A stretch of DNA of 64,000 bases from Galeopsis tetrahit (GCA_963675135.1 OY776121.1:80498875-80562874); one strand, 5' to 3'. Shown: positions 40,641 through 51,979, numbered from the stretch's first letter. Numbers and translations: made by a program. The notes: generated from the letters alone by a model not told the origin.

Positions 40641-42680
40641 TATTACTTGGTGCAATTAATACACAAATGCAGTATCCACAAGTGTGTGGGAATGCACGAC
40701 GAATTATTAATTATAGAAACTCCCTATTATTTATATCAATCAAAATCTCACTTCAGATCTTTATAGTGTGCAGAAGAATATTCATACATTTAACTCCCAA
40801 GAAAATGGAATTAGACCCGCCGAAGAAACACCAATTGTCGCTCCGGCACTGTCCCCCCAAAATTTCTAAAATCGATAAAATAAACCTAAATTTTCATCAA
40901 TGCGTGCGAGATTCAATGTGAATAAAAAAATGTTTTTGAGGGGAGAAGAATATTTCCAACATGTACCTACCTCTTTTTTATGGAATCCTTTACATGATTA
41001 CATGGTGTGAGGCACACCACTCCAAGTTGGCAGCATACCTAGCAAACCAACACATAACTCATGTGACATTTTTCATCTTTGTTCTCAGTTCTCGTGGTGC
41101 ACAATCATAAATTAATTTTCGTGTTCCTAAATCCATGAAAAGGAGAATCCCGTTGAAGTATCAATCTAGTCAATTTACACTATTTCTTTGAATTCTGGAG
41201 GAAATCTCAAGAAACTGGTCAAGATTTTCTCCGTTCAATTCTAGTTCTTCTAAATCCTACTAAAATGGCATCATTCCATAATGTCAAAGCTACCCAACTG
41301 AAATTCAAAATATTCTTCTACAGTGATAGATGCATATGATATGATAATGAATTCATTATTATACCCAGTAAGCTATCAGTTTCATATAATCTTTCTACAT
41401 CAACAAATATATGAAAATTTGAATTATGAATCTTTAATCCTTGATCCTTCCAATTATTCTAAACGCAGGCCAAAATCATTCCGAGTTTTGTCAAAACCTA
41501 AGAAAAGAACAATGAAAAAAAATATTAAACAGAAAGAAAGTTCTTGTCAAAATTATTAAAATACAAAATACCTGCCTAGTAGGTAGGTCAAATCCAATCG
41601 TCATTCTAGGGCCTAAACGCCCTTTCATTAGCAGACCCTAAAATCCAATCGTCATTCTAGCATCATGAATTCCTTTTTGCAAGAGATTGCCAGATTAAAG
41701 CATTTGTTAAGCAACTTTCGGTTCAACTTAAAACTGCCAAAATTATGAATATCCAAGAGAAGTTTAAACAACAATACAAAGTGGAAGGACTGACAAAATT
41801 TTCAATCAGATGCAAATTAAGAATGAAACAGAAAATCTTATAAAGAGATTATCATTTTAAGGCATTTGATCTTTTAAATGGTTACACTTATGACTCTGAA
41901 ATACAGAAATGGAGAAAAACAATCAGACATGTATATCCTCTCCAAGCAGATACGCAAATACATGAGAAACTACATAAAAATAAATGCACCAAGTATTGTG
42001 AAAATATTGCCAAAAGAGATTTGAACTTTGTAAACATCATAGATTGGGAACAATTTCTAACAGATTCATCAGCAGCTTGACAGAGCCTGTGCAGCATTTT
42101 CTTTAGAGAAACTTCAACTCCTTTTCTTATTTTTAAAAAATGTAGGAAAACTTAATGTGCGTTCTTTCAGCCAAAAAAATGGAGCACAAAGTGTCTTACA
42201 AAAAAATATCTCTTCCACGCAGGAGAAGTCGATCATTCAGCAATTTGAAGGCGCGGGCTTCGGAGACCTGAATCTCTTTTCATGAATCTTCCAGCGAGAT
42301 TCTCCAAAACGATGTCTTCGGAAGCAGCAAAGAATGCCAAAAAAGTAGATACACAAAAAATCAAATGTACGATTAAGCACAAATCAAATGTAAAATACAA
42401 AAATATTGATGGAGAGACTAATAAAATTACACCAAATAAATTTGAGAGAAATTAAACCTGCAATTGAAATACAACAAAGGATCGACTTCCTCCGCCGTCC
42501 AGAATGAAAATCTGCTTTCTTGTACACTCTCCGTATCTGTGGATATTGAATATTTTGTACCGAAACGATCTTGACTTGGTGAGGAAGAAAATCTAAATTA
42601 GAATTAGAAGATAGGTGGATACATACAAATCCAAAAGGAGCATAAAGATTTACCGTTGTGTACTACGGATCTGATGAATC
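40641..42680. other. Helitron interior, exon-like pieces not identified
   Basis: Mixed A+T-rich DNA with short, more balanced blocks near 40840, 41890-42100 and 42230-42340. The minus-strand block at 41888-42097 (MLHRLCQAADESVRN) reads like a coding exon, but I cannot name the family. I call no gene here. Confidence 0.35.
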
Positions 42681-42687
42681 AGCGAGA

Positions 42688-42760
42688 TTGCAAGATGAGG
42701 CGATAGAAGGCGAGATTGCAAGGTCAGGCGATAGAAGGAGAGATTGCAGCGGTGAGGCGA
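42688..42760 (-). repeat. ~26-bp tandem repeat near inner Helitron 5' end
   Basis: GCGAGATTGCAAG followed by AGGCGATAGAAGG is repeated two to three times. Confidence 0.7.
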
Positions 42761-43494
42761 AAAAACCCTACATCCAATAGAGAACGATGAAATTCTACCT
42801 TAGAATTAGATGATTAGATGACAGATGGATGAATATGTGGCTTGATAAAAAAATTACACGTGTGACTCGATTTTTAATAAAATGACACGTAAGCGAAATC
42901 TCTACCGAGACGACACATCAGCCAGAAGAAACTCCCTATTAGTAATATAGGGGATATTTGAGTTCACAATTTATTTTTTTACAGATATTATTTATGCTCT
43001 ACAAAATATTGGTAAGAACCTTGCACTTACAAATTCCTTCACTAAGTTATCAAAATCATTCAGGGAAAGAATATAATCCAAAGCAGATAACAGCAGCATA
43101 AGTTAGGACTAAACAATTTACCATAGTGATCCGTAGAATCGATTAAGAATAGAACTTAGTTTGCACAAATTAAGCAACTCAATCATTTGAATCATCCCCC
43201 AACTTGTTACATTAAGCTCAAGCTAATCAAGTTTTCACTCTTCACAATACATCAATAGCAACAACACAACACTAAAAGAACCATCCAACATAAACTTAAA
43301 GTTCAAAACTGTCTCAGAGCTAACCAAGATCTTCTACGGTTACTGAATTTACATTCTTTGCTCGGTTCTTTATAGTGCAGGATGAAACAGCAGAATGACA
43401 ATTCATCTTCCATTCATCATACAAATACTCAACAACCAAAGTTTTTTCGATGAAATTCCAGCATAAAGAAACTAAAAATTTCAAATACCAAATA

Positions 43495-43563
43495 TTGAGA
43501 CTCTGCAGCGTAGCGTCCTCACAATAGAGACTGGCGAGAAGACGTGGGGTGGATCCCGGCGAC
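43495..43563 (-). repeat. Displaced copy of the 103-bp repeat
   Basis: This piece (ACTCTGCAGCGTAGCGTCCT ... GGTGGATCCCGGCGA) is nearly identical to units at 44589 and 44692, but sits about 1 kb away, joined directly to LOG exon 2. Confidence 0.85.
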
Positions 43564-43645
43564 CACCATTATACACAACTTGTGAGACTTGTCCCATCAA
43601 CCCTATGCTTCCACCTCCATAAACCAAGTCTATGTTCCTTTCAAC
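43560..43645 (-). pseudogene. Captured LOG exon 2 (partial)
   Basis: On the minus strand, after an intron acceptor (ATGGACAG/GTTGA), the exon reads VERNIDLVYGGGSIGLMG. This matches the second exon of LONELY GUY (LOG) cytokinin riboside 5'-monophosphate phosphoribohydrolases and follows in phase from the exon at 43946. The sequence stops at YNGG, before the PGGXGT active-site motif, at the junction with the displaced repeat. It cannot encode an active enzyme. Confidence 0.85.
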
Positions 43646-43945
43646 CTGTCCATTATTATTACAATTATTTAATTACTACTAATATTTATATATGTGGAAA
43701 ATATCTCCACGCAATACAATTTCAACTTCAATATACAATTAATAAGAAAGTCACAAATCTTATCTCCATGAACTTATATAATTAATTGGCTCATAAATTT
43801 TCCCTCTTAATCACAAACTATCAAGTTTTAAGCACCATAAATTTGAATTTTTTCTATGTTATTATGTATAGTACTGTCGTTGCAAAGTACGACAGTACTG
43901 CACGTGTATTGTACAGTAAAACACGTTAAAATAAACAATTATTAC

Positions 43946-44095
43946 CAGTTGTTTGCCGAGTTGCACAGCAGCTAGCTGGTAGCTAGGGTTCTTGCCAGGG
44001 CTACTACCACAAAAGACACATATCCTCTTGAATCTTATGTTTTTTCTTGAATATTTTCCATTACAGCAATTAATTTCTCTGAGGAATTTCAACAA
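43946..44095 (-). pseudogene. Captured LOG exon 1
   Basis: The minus strand encodes FKRICVFCGSSPGKNPSYQ followed by LAAVQLGKQL and a splice donor (CTG/GTAATAA). This is the conserved N-terminus of plant LOG proteins, which release active cytokinin bases from nucleotides. The roughly 300-bp intron and exon 2 follow in the right order and phase, so genomic DNA rather than cDNA was captured. The residues before NIRFKR do not look like a known LOG N-terminus and may be a fusion. Exons 3 onward are missing. Confidence 0.85.
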
Positions 44096-44479
44096 ACACT
44101 TTGTGAGTTAGAGATTAAGGTTATGTTTGCAAACTCTTCAAGAAACGCACATATTATGCATATTGCTAAAAACCCAAGAACAATGAAAACAAATACTACG
44201 AATTAAATAGAAAGAAAGAATGTACTCAACAAAATTATTAAATACCAAACTACCTTTCTGAATTTCAAGAAAAAAAATCGACGAAAGGGAAAAAAAATAC
44301 TGAAAGATTGATTGAAGGAGGAAGAGATCTGGATTTTTTTTGGGGAAACCTTCAATTGAAAAAATGCAAAAAATAACATGAGCTTGCTTATGTCTAACGA
44401 ATCGAAAAAACCAATGCAGAAACCCTAAACCACATAATAAAATCCAAACATAATTGAAAAAATTCAAACCTTGGAATGA

Positions 44480-44800
44480 GTAGGGATGTAGAGGGGCGGG
44501 TTTCAGGTGCGATGATGGAGGATGGGTGCAAACGGGTAGCGTCGGCCGCCTTATCTTGAAACAGATCCGGCGAGAGTAGATGCAAAATTGAGACTCTGCA
44601 GCGTAGCGTCCTCACAATAGAGACTGGCGAGAAGACGTGGGGTGGATCCCGGCGAGAGAGACGCGAAATGGAGAAATGGAGGATAAAATGGAGACTATGC
44701 AGCGTAGCGTCCTCACAACAGAGACTGGCGAGAAGACGTGGGGTGGATCCCGGCGAGAGAGACGCGAAATGGAGAAAGAATTCGGAGGGGGCGCTAGAAG
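44480..44800. repeat. 103-bp tandem repeat, two copies
   Basis: Units start near 44589 and 44692 and share GCAGCGTAGCGTCCTCACAA and GAAGACGTGGGGTGGATCCC. They are open on the minus strand (44394-44819), but composition, not conservation, explains this. The segment is more G+C-rich than its neighbours and may be part of a captured gene 5' region. Confidence 0.75.
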
Positions 44801-44979
44801 AGGCGTAAACCCTAGGCACTTTGTTTTGATTAGAAGAATGAAATGTCTGTCAAACAAAAAATAAAATTTCAAACGTGGCAGTACACATCAGATTTTAATA
44901 AATTACATGTGTAATTCGATTTTTAAGAAAATGACACGTATGCGAAATCTCTGAGAAGACGACACATCAGCCAGAAGAA

Positions 44980-45003
44980 ACTCCCTATTAGTAATATAGG
45001 GGA
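44980..45003 (-). other. Outer Helitron 5' end
   Basis: TCCCCTATATTACTAATAGG on the minus strand, starting right after host A, the same as the inner end at 42954. Confidence 0.75.
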
Positions 45004-45820
45004 TGTTAAGTATTCGATTTTTATGTGTATTAAATAAAATACATATTAAAATAGAGGTCTATAATCAACCATATAAAATGAAATTGCAAATATATTAAGT
45101 ACAGGAGAAATTATAATTAACAAAATAATATATTGCCACTTTGCCCTACTAAATTCTAGATTCTAATTTTATTTCTCAACTTTTATTTTTTTGTGATAAT
45201 ATATTATTAATCATGAACATAAACAATTAATAAGCAAATTAAACAGACCAGAAAAGCCTTCCTAAATCGACTCAAACGCTTTTTCTAGATGATTACATTT
45301 AGTCATTTACTACTCCATCTTATTCACTTATTAATTAATTTCACCGTCGAATTAGTACTTGTGTGGGATTTAGCCTCATTGGCTATTTTTCTAGATGATT
45401 ACATTTACACACCACAAAAAATTGTACTCTCACAAAAAGTATAGTCCTATTTTTTCTTCAATTGGATTAAAAATATGTTCATTAGTCTAATTTTTTTTTT
45501 TATAACTTTATTCTGATTAATTTTGAGACTAATATTCACTTTGACAGAAAGGAGGAATTGATTTTGAGACTAATATTCATCGATCGAAATATGTGTATCA
45601 AATTGCAACACCATGAAAGATTGAAGTTTTTTTATAATAATCATGAAGGTCGTGATTAAATTGATATTGAGATTAAAGGTAATTTATAATAATCATAGAA
45701 AATTAACCCTTTTTTTTTTAGTAACCACAAATTTTAACGACTGTATGTGTAATGTGGTTGCTAGTTTGTGGTTTATTATGTTTCAAGGAGAGATCGTATC
45801 ACAAGACCACCTCCTCTTGA
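45004..45820. other. A+T-rich stretch, no gene recognised
   Basis: It contains short direct repeats (TTTTCTAGATGATTACATTT at about 45283 and 45389; ATTTTGAGACTAATATTCA at about 45520 and 45560), but no coding evidence. Confidence 0.5.
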
Positions 45821-45826
45821 AGAATC

Positions 45827-46187
45827 TACTCTTATATACTATTTCTGAATCTTCTTCTCTCCTACGTGACATCTCACTTTTATCCGATTCTAATTTTCTC
45901 ACGATTTACAATTATTTTGTTTTACAATTTTTTTCAATTCTTCTCTCTCATCTCTCCTCTCTTTCTCTCACTCTTTACTTTTTATAGGTCTTCTCAATAT
46001 TTTCTTTTACTTTTTTTTTTTAAAGTTTTTTTCAATTTTTCTCTCTCTCCCCTCTCTTCCTTTTCTCTCAATCTCTAAAATTTTCTTATACAAATTTCTC
46101 TCTGCCTCTTTTTTTTTCTTGATTCTTTTTATCATTTTCTTTTATAATTTTTTTACAATCCCCACGAAATTCGTGGGTTTTGCACTA
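45827..46187 (+). mobile_element. Helitron 3' end, short CT-rich element
   Basis: The plus strand ends with a 17-bp palindrome CCCACGAAATTCGTGGG, then TTTTGCA and CTAG, followed by host T (46188), a textbook Helitron 3' terminus. The body is CT-rich (TCTCTCATCTCTCCTCTC). The 5' end is uncertain. A string TCTACTCTTATATACTATTT near 45829, preceded by A, is the best candidate. No protein is encoded. Confidence 0.6.
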
Positions 46188-46194
46188 GTACAAA

Positions 46195-46510
46195 ATATTT
46201 CAATATCTCCATATTTAAATTTACATAAAATTATGAAAAAAGATATATATGGAAAAAAATAAAATATTTCCATATTTCTCGTAAAGTTTATGCATGGAAA
46301 AAGATACATATGGAAAGAAATAATTTTTCCATATCTCCATATTTTCCATAAAATTTCGGTCTCTCCTTATTATAAATATGGGCTGAATTTCAACTACAAA
46401 ATTAAATTATATTTTTCGAAAATACATGTTTACAACAAGAGAGAAAAATTAATTCTTCCTTGAAATTTTTTCCCATTGATCAACTGGATTGAAGCAATCA
46501 CTATCCAATT
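46195..46510 (+). promoter_or_regulatory. Putative promoter and 5' leader of DUF295-like pseudogene
   Basis: A TATA box (TATAAATATG at 46371) follows a region with several CCATATTT/ATATGGAAA palindromic words. A leader ends at a plausible donor (CAGAG/GTAAAC near 46514). The matching acceptor (TTATTGTAG) is just before the ATG at 47162. Confidence 0.5.
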
Positions 46511-47161
46511 CAGAGGTAAACCCGTAATCCCTTAGTTTCAGATGTTTATGATTTACTTATTTTATCTTATATTCATTACATGAATTTTTAATCATAAATA
46601 TAAATAATTCGTATTTAAATTATGTTTCCAATAGATCCATTACATGTCTTATGAATTCCCAACACATTATGCATAGGGTAAGATTTTTTTAATTAATGGA
46701 AACTTATTATTTCGATATACCCGTATTAATTAATTTAATAAGGATAAATTCTTATATTCTCAAATAAATTAACGGGGAACTTTTTTTTTTTTTTTTGAAT
46801 ATTTTCCTACTTGTATATATATTATAGGGTAAAATATTTGTAATGATTTGGGAAGAGGAGCTGTAGATTCCGAAAAGTAAAAAAAAAATTACTAATTATG
46901 TATATTAAGGAGTAATTTTTAATTAGATTTGTTTAACATATGTAAATTTCCTTTTCTGGATCACCTACGTTTATATTATTATAAATATTTTTAAAAATAA
47001 TAGGAGTAATATTTATTCCGACCCCGCTCCTTTTCCTTTTTTAAACATTATTACATCCCTGCTTTGATTTTTATTCACTTTTTGTATGCTTTATATTTCA
47101 AATACACCTATGTGAATTTAATTATTGTATTAATTTTATTGTAGAGTAGTATTATAATTAA

Positions 47162-47853
47162 ATGGGAAGCAAAGCAAAGAGAGGTCCTCCCTTGTTTATG
47201 ATACAACACGGTCCATTAAATGATCATGAGCTTTCTTTATATAATGTACTGGAGGATCGATGGGATAATGCAAAGATTTCCACATTGTGTGATCAAACTA
47301 TTATTCCTTGTAATTTTGGATGGTTTGCTTTGGTGAATCCATTTACGTATGATTGTAGCCTTTGGAATCCAGAATCTAAAGAAATTATCCAACTTCCAGA
47401 ACTCCCAGGCTCAAATTATCTGGAATGTGTATTGTCAAAGCAGCCCACTGAACCTGGTTGCCACGTTTTGTTCAATACTCTGTTTGAGTTAGCTTTTTGT
47501 GAAATTAGCGATGATGAATTCGTGAAAATTCAAATGCCTATTACTTATATCACTATTTTGATTTCAAAATATATCGAATTGATATTAACACACTCGACTA
47601 CTGCGTGGAGTTACTAGACATAGGCGAACGAGCAATTTTCTTGTCAATCATGGGTTATACATTTTGTCGCTCTTCCGTAACCACTGGGATCAGACCAAAT
47701 TCCATATACTTCATTAAAACAGGGGGTGAAGTTGATTTCGAAATATACACTTTGGATAAAAGGGGCACGATTAGCTTGCAGCTTCCATCTCTCGTTGCTC
47801 ATCCTATACATCCGAGGAGCTACTGGATCGAACATAATTTTTCCTTAACTTGA
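47162..47853 (+). pseudogene. DUF295 (KIB1-4 beta-propeller) family pseudogene
   Basis: The first frame (47162-47617) encodes GWFALVNPFTYDCSLWNPE, IIQLPELPG, CVLSKQPTEPGCHVLF and FCEISDDEFVKIQ, phrases I recognise from plant DUF295/F-box-associated proteins. It ends at TAG in an A+T-rich stretch. The second frame, open from about 47605, continues with the family's C-terminal part (ELLDIGERAIFL, GYTFCRSSVTTGIRPNSIYF) to a stop at 47851-47853. The middle of the domain is missing and the frame changes, so an internal deletion broke the gene. No F-box lies in front. An intron in the 5' leader is inferred. A short functional product is unlikely. Confidence 0.72.
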
Positions 47854-47859
47854 TTATAG

Positions 47860-48977
47860 CACTTTTTCTTTTCTTTTTTTAAAATTATATATCCTAGTTC
47901 TGTTTTATGGTCATACTTACAATGGCCAAAACATTTTTCATTCTCTGTTTATGCAACTCTAATCTAAATTTATATATATTAGGGATTAAAGTTTTTTTTA
48001 GTTCGAAGTCCATACAAATTACAAATTTTAATTTTCGGTTGAAATAAGTGCTCAAATTTCTCAATAAGTATGCTTTTTTTTCTTTTCTTTTTTAAACATG
48101 GTTGAAATCATTCTTTTGAAGAGTTGAAAATCAACTTAATCGTTAAGGGGACCGAAAAGACACAATATTATTATACAATCAATGTTAATGAAATGTGTAA
48201 TTAATCATGTAAAAATATGTTTTTTCTTTAAAAATTATAGTATATTGGACACGTTATCTTAGCGAGGTATAACCGTGATGGAAATGAAGATGAGAATAAT
48301 AATGGTGAATAATAAAAAAAAATTTGAACTAATATATTTTTGGTATTTTTTCTAATAATTTTTTTTATATACAAGTATGTTCGATATACGTTTGCATCAA
48401 TAGTTTTAGCGGCATAGTTTATGGAAATCCATGTAGATAAATAAAAAAATGTGTATTTCAGAATCTTGTCAAATCTATTAATAAAAAATCCAGTCAAATT
48501 CTACATAGAATCTCCTGACATTTTAAAATCTAATTGAATACACCATCCTTAATCTTCCAGCAAAACGTAAAGGAAACAGTGGGAGTATAAGAAATTACCA
48601 TCCAAAAAAAAAAAAATCCAAGATGCGGGATCATACTATACCTGAAAGAATTACCTTTGAAAAATGGCACCGATTATTAAAACATAGCAGATAATATTAA
48701 TTGGAATATGAATTACTCCGTATTTAATTTGTACATCATGCAAATTGCTAATATGATTACCTACCTTCGTGTATATTAATTAAAACGTATTTAATTTGTA
48801 CATCATGCAAATTGCTAATATGATTACCTACCTTCGTGTATATTAATTAAAATTCAATATTTTTCAAACCATATATAAATATTCTTTGTCTGAATTAAAA
48901 ACATGCAAAATTGTTGCTGCATTTTCCCAAAGAGTCCTTCCACTGCACAATTGCTCAAGATAATCATATTACAAATA
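47860..48977. other. A+T-rich stretch with a 67-bp tandem duplication
   Basis: Nothing coding is seen. The 67-bp duplication at 48719-48852 is listed separately. The 89-residue minus ORF at 48228 is composition-driven. Confidence 0.5.
48719..48852 (+). repeat. 67-bp perfect tandem duplication
   Basis: Two copies of a unit beginning CGTATTTAATTTGTACATCA and containing ATTACCTACCTTCGTGTAT, with no differences that I can see. Confidence 0.92.
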
Positions 48978-49160
48978 CAGTAAAATCTCTATAAATTAAT
49001 ACTTTTAAATTAATAAACTCTCTAAAATAATAAAATCTTTCGGTCTCGATTTGGGTCTTTGTAAAAAATCATCAAATTCGATAAGATAATAAAATAATAA
49101 TTTTTAGGAAAATTCATTTATAAATATTAGGTCCCATTAAAACTCTAAATTAATAATTCA
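48978..49160. mobile_element. Pogo-like transposon end (one end only)
   Basis: CAGTAAAATCTCTATAAATT directly after TA resembles ends of plant pogo/Tigger-type Tc1/mariner elements. The second end is not visible. Confidence 0.35.
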
Positions 49161-49339
49161 TAAATTACAATTATAAATATTATGGTAATTTGCTAATCCA
49201 TTGTACCCTGACTAACTTTCAAATAACGCAAAAACTTTTATGCAAATAGTTTAGGTGTAATTATGTGAAAATTACCCATTTGGTGATTTTGGGTTATTAT
49301 ATTCGGCCCATATTATTACCTGGATACCCCTTTCATCCG

Positions 49340-49978
49340 CTCCAATTTTAGTATGGATTATTCCTCCCTCTTTTTTCAGTCTTTTTTTATACCTAATTCT
49401 CATGTCTCCACCATCTGAAATTATCTGCGTATCCGTGTGTTCTCCGGATCCGATCGTATTCCGACCGTTGGCTTCAACGATCTCCGACCGTCGTCTTCAA
49501 CGATCTCCGGTCGTGCTGGGTAGTGATTAAGCCGGAATACAGAGTCGCTTTGTTTGTAGATGAAGGCGTTGATGCTTCCACAACAATTATTGCTTCAATC
49601 GTTGGAATTAATTTGTAATTATTTTATGATGTGTGCAGTTAATTGAAACGGGTGATTTCGTTGATGAATGAGTATACATTTATCAGCAATGAAAAAGAGG
49701 CGCGTAATTTTCGTGCTGGCAGTGTACAGCGCGGCGTACGCCTCGATGTCGAGATGCTCTCTGCTTATGATAGGGCGGTGGCGTTTTATTCGCCGTCGTC
49801 TCCGCCGCCATTAATGTAGATCTCGTCCTCCTCAGTGATGGTCCCTACATCGTCTTCTTCCGGTTCCATTGTTGGTGCTTCTAGGGCAAACGAAGCTGCA
49901 ATTTAGGGCTTTTGTTGGTACTCTCTCCGGTCAAGTGTAGGAACTTCTGCGTGTCGTGAGGAGAAGAGAGAGAAAACG
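49340..49978 (+). other. G+C-rich leader-like segment before MORC exons
   Basis: Contains a duplicated block around TTCAACGATCTCCG (near 49475 and 49497) and CpG-rich sequence with interrupted coding-like stretches. It may be the captured 5' region of a MORC gene, but no clear frame could be assigned. Confidence 0.35.
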
Positions 49979-50369
49979 ATGAGAGATAAAGAATTGGCAT
50001 CATTACAAATTATTACTCAAATTCTTCAGTACACTCAAATTTTCTCGGCAGGGGGCATGAATCATCTTAGAGTTAATCCAAAATTCTTGCACTCAAATGC
50101 GACTTGCCATAAATGGGTTTTGGGAGGTGAGTGGCTATATATTCTTATACGGGTGATATAATTATTTGTCAAATTTTCAGAAGTCTAATTCTTGTTGTTT
50201 TCCAGCTTTTGCTGAGATTCTGGATAATGCTTTAGATGAGGTACTTGCTTTCATTCTCAAGATATATTAATTTCATGGATTATTTATTGTCTATAAATCT
50301 TTTAATTTCAACTAGAGTTGCAATAGAGCTACTTATGTCCATGTGGATGTGTTAAAGAACGTGAAGAAC
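49979..50369 (+). pseudogene. MORC ATPase gene fragment, three exons
   Basis: Exon 1 (to 50126) ends with LRVNPKFLHSNATCHKWVLG and a GTGAGT donor. Exon 2 (50206-50240) gives AFAEILDNALDE. Exon 3 (from 50316) gives SCNRATYVHVDVLKN. These are successive pieces of the GHKL-type ATPase of plant MORC (microrchidia) proteins, which act in chromatin compaction and silencing. ILDNALDE holds the conserved Asn of ATPase motif I. Introns are kept, so genomic DNA was copied. The frame reaches TGA soon after LKN, before the DNGGGM motif. Not functional. Confidence 0.82.
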
Positions 50370-51077
50370 TGGTGAATTTAGTCTAACTTGGAGTTCAGGG
50401 AATTGGTTGTTTGTTGTACTTGGAGTTAAAAAAGAGACTGCACATTGTAGATGTTCAAACACTATTCTGTTGTGGAGGCAAAGAATGTGAAGGATTTTGG
50501 GACAAACAGGTATATTTCAAACAAGTAATTTAAATCTTGTTATAGTACTACAGTTGGTGGGTCTAATTCATCATGTTCACCAAGAAATGTTACTGTGATT
50601 AGTCCATACTTTTCAATTGATAGTCATTTCTTTTAGAGTAAATCATCCCTTGAATTGAATATTTTAGTTGTAAGCATACTTTTTATTATACTTGTTTCTA
50701 CAGTACAAATAAATGAGAAATGTGGTTGGGCCTTGACAAGTCATATGACTAATGTAGTTTAAGATTTAAGCAATTGGCATGGACATTAGATGAACTTATC
50801 ATAGTACTTATTTAATTTATCAAAACTCAGTTTCATTTGAGGGTTTTTATATGTGAAACTGTGTAAAATGCAGGGGTTTACAGTATTATATGTAGTACTA
50901 CTACTATTTAGGTTGAAGACGTGATACTGTTTTACTATATTATGTGATACTACTATTTAGGTTGAGTCCAATCTTTCTCTCAGGTTCAATTTCAATCCGA
51001 TTTTTGTAAATCCGTTCTATTTTTGAAGTATTTTTATGTAAAATCAATAGATATGGCTTCTGTTTGTTTTGTAATAG

Positions 51078-51156
51078 GAATCGCTTATGGCTTCAAAGCG
51101 GATCTTGAAGGAGCTCAAGGATCTTCAGAAGGATCCTCCTACCTCTTGCAGTGCTG
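51078..51156 (+). pseudogene. Ubiquitin-conjugating enzyme (E2) first-exon fragment
   Basis: After an acceptor (TTTTGTAATAG), the segment has a short leader and then MASKRILKELKDLQKDPP TSCSAG, the N-terminus of plant UBC8/UBC10-type E2 enzymes, ending at a donor within the Gly codon (G/GTATAT). The catalytic Cys lies in later exons, which are absent. The upstream 200 bp resembles the E2 leader intron. It sits downstream of the MORC piece on the same strand. Confidence 0.85.
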
Positions 51157-51308
51157 GTATATTACTAACATTCCCTGACAATTTGAACAAGGAAAATGAT
51201 TAAATAAATAGGACTTGATTTTTGTTTTGGCACCTCTGTCTCCGTGTATGTAGTATGTTGTTGGTTGAATATAAATTAAGATGATTGGATCTGTTTGATT
51301 GATGGCAG

Positions 51309-51515
51309 ATGAGCAACTACTCGTCCATGGATGGTGTTCTCTACTGCAAGACTCATTTTGAACAGCTTTTCAAGGAGTCTGGAAATTTTAGCAAGAATTT
51401 TCAAAATTGTAAGTAATTTCATATCATATCCAAACCCTGCATTATCTGATTGATTATTCATTGGCTTTTGATGAATGAATGTTTCAGCTGTAAATCCAGA
51501 GTGGGAAACTTCACT
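51309..51515 (+). pseudogene. LIM-domain protein fragment, two exons
   Basis: An exon at 51309-51408, between AG and GT, encodes NYSSMDGVLYCKTHFEQLF KESGNFSKNFQN, the end of the first LIM domain of plant two-LIM actin-binding proteins (WLIM/PLIM). A small exon at 51488-51515 continues in phase (SVNPEWETSL), likely the linker between the LIM domains. Other LIM exons are missing. The following intron sequence is interrupted at 51704/51705 by the Helitron-like array of copy B. Confidence 0.8.
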
Positions 51516-51979
51516 GGTAAGTAACTAAATTGGGCGTGTACTATTTTGATCTCTGAATTAAGAAGATGTAAAGGTAGTGTCATGCTCGTTCATTATATCA
51601 TGCTTTCCCTGAGTTTTTTGACTTCTTACTTGTTTATCAGTATCTTTGTACTCTGATGTCTGTTAGTGCTTTTCATATTGTAATTTCAGCTTTAGATTTT
51701 ACTATCCCCTTATATACTAATAGGGAGTTTAAATTGATGATGTGTTATTTTGTGGTTAATTTGGCTTATGTGTCATTTTGTGGTTGATTTGACTTATGTG
51801 TCACAATTTAATGAAGTTGTAAATTTTAAAAAGTATGATGTGTAATTAAGTTATTGGTTGAGTAAGATATGAATCTTAAACTCTTTCCAAATATTATATT
51901 CTTATTATTTTAACATTGACTAATTAAATTAATTTTTATTTTATTTACTTAACTTTATTGTAGTATTCATTTTATTCTT

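Larger units (their letters stand above)
38018..45003 (-). mobile_element. Helitron with two 5' ends and captured genes
   Basis: On the minus strand the 3' end is a palindromic hairpin (CCCGTGTAATACACGGG), then TTCTACA, then CTAG, followed by host T (38017). The 5' end is TCCCCTATATTACTAATAGG, preceded by host A. Two such 5' ends occur, at 42954 and at 45003, both followed by GATGTGTCGTC, so the element is either 4937 or 6986 bp. Insertion between A and T without target duplication is the Helitron rule. No Rep/helicase ORF is present, so it is non-autonomous. It holds LOG exons and other anonymous exon-like pieces. Confidence 0.8.

Noticed and set aside
42688..42760. Coding exon near the inner Helitron 5' end
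   Set aside because: The openness is due to a short tandem repeat, with no conserved protein pattern.
38018..45003. Rep/helicase gene of an autonomous Helitron
   Set aside because: No long ORF or Rep/helicase motif was found on either strand.
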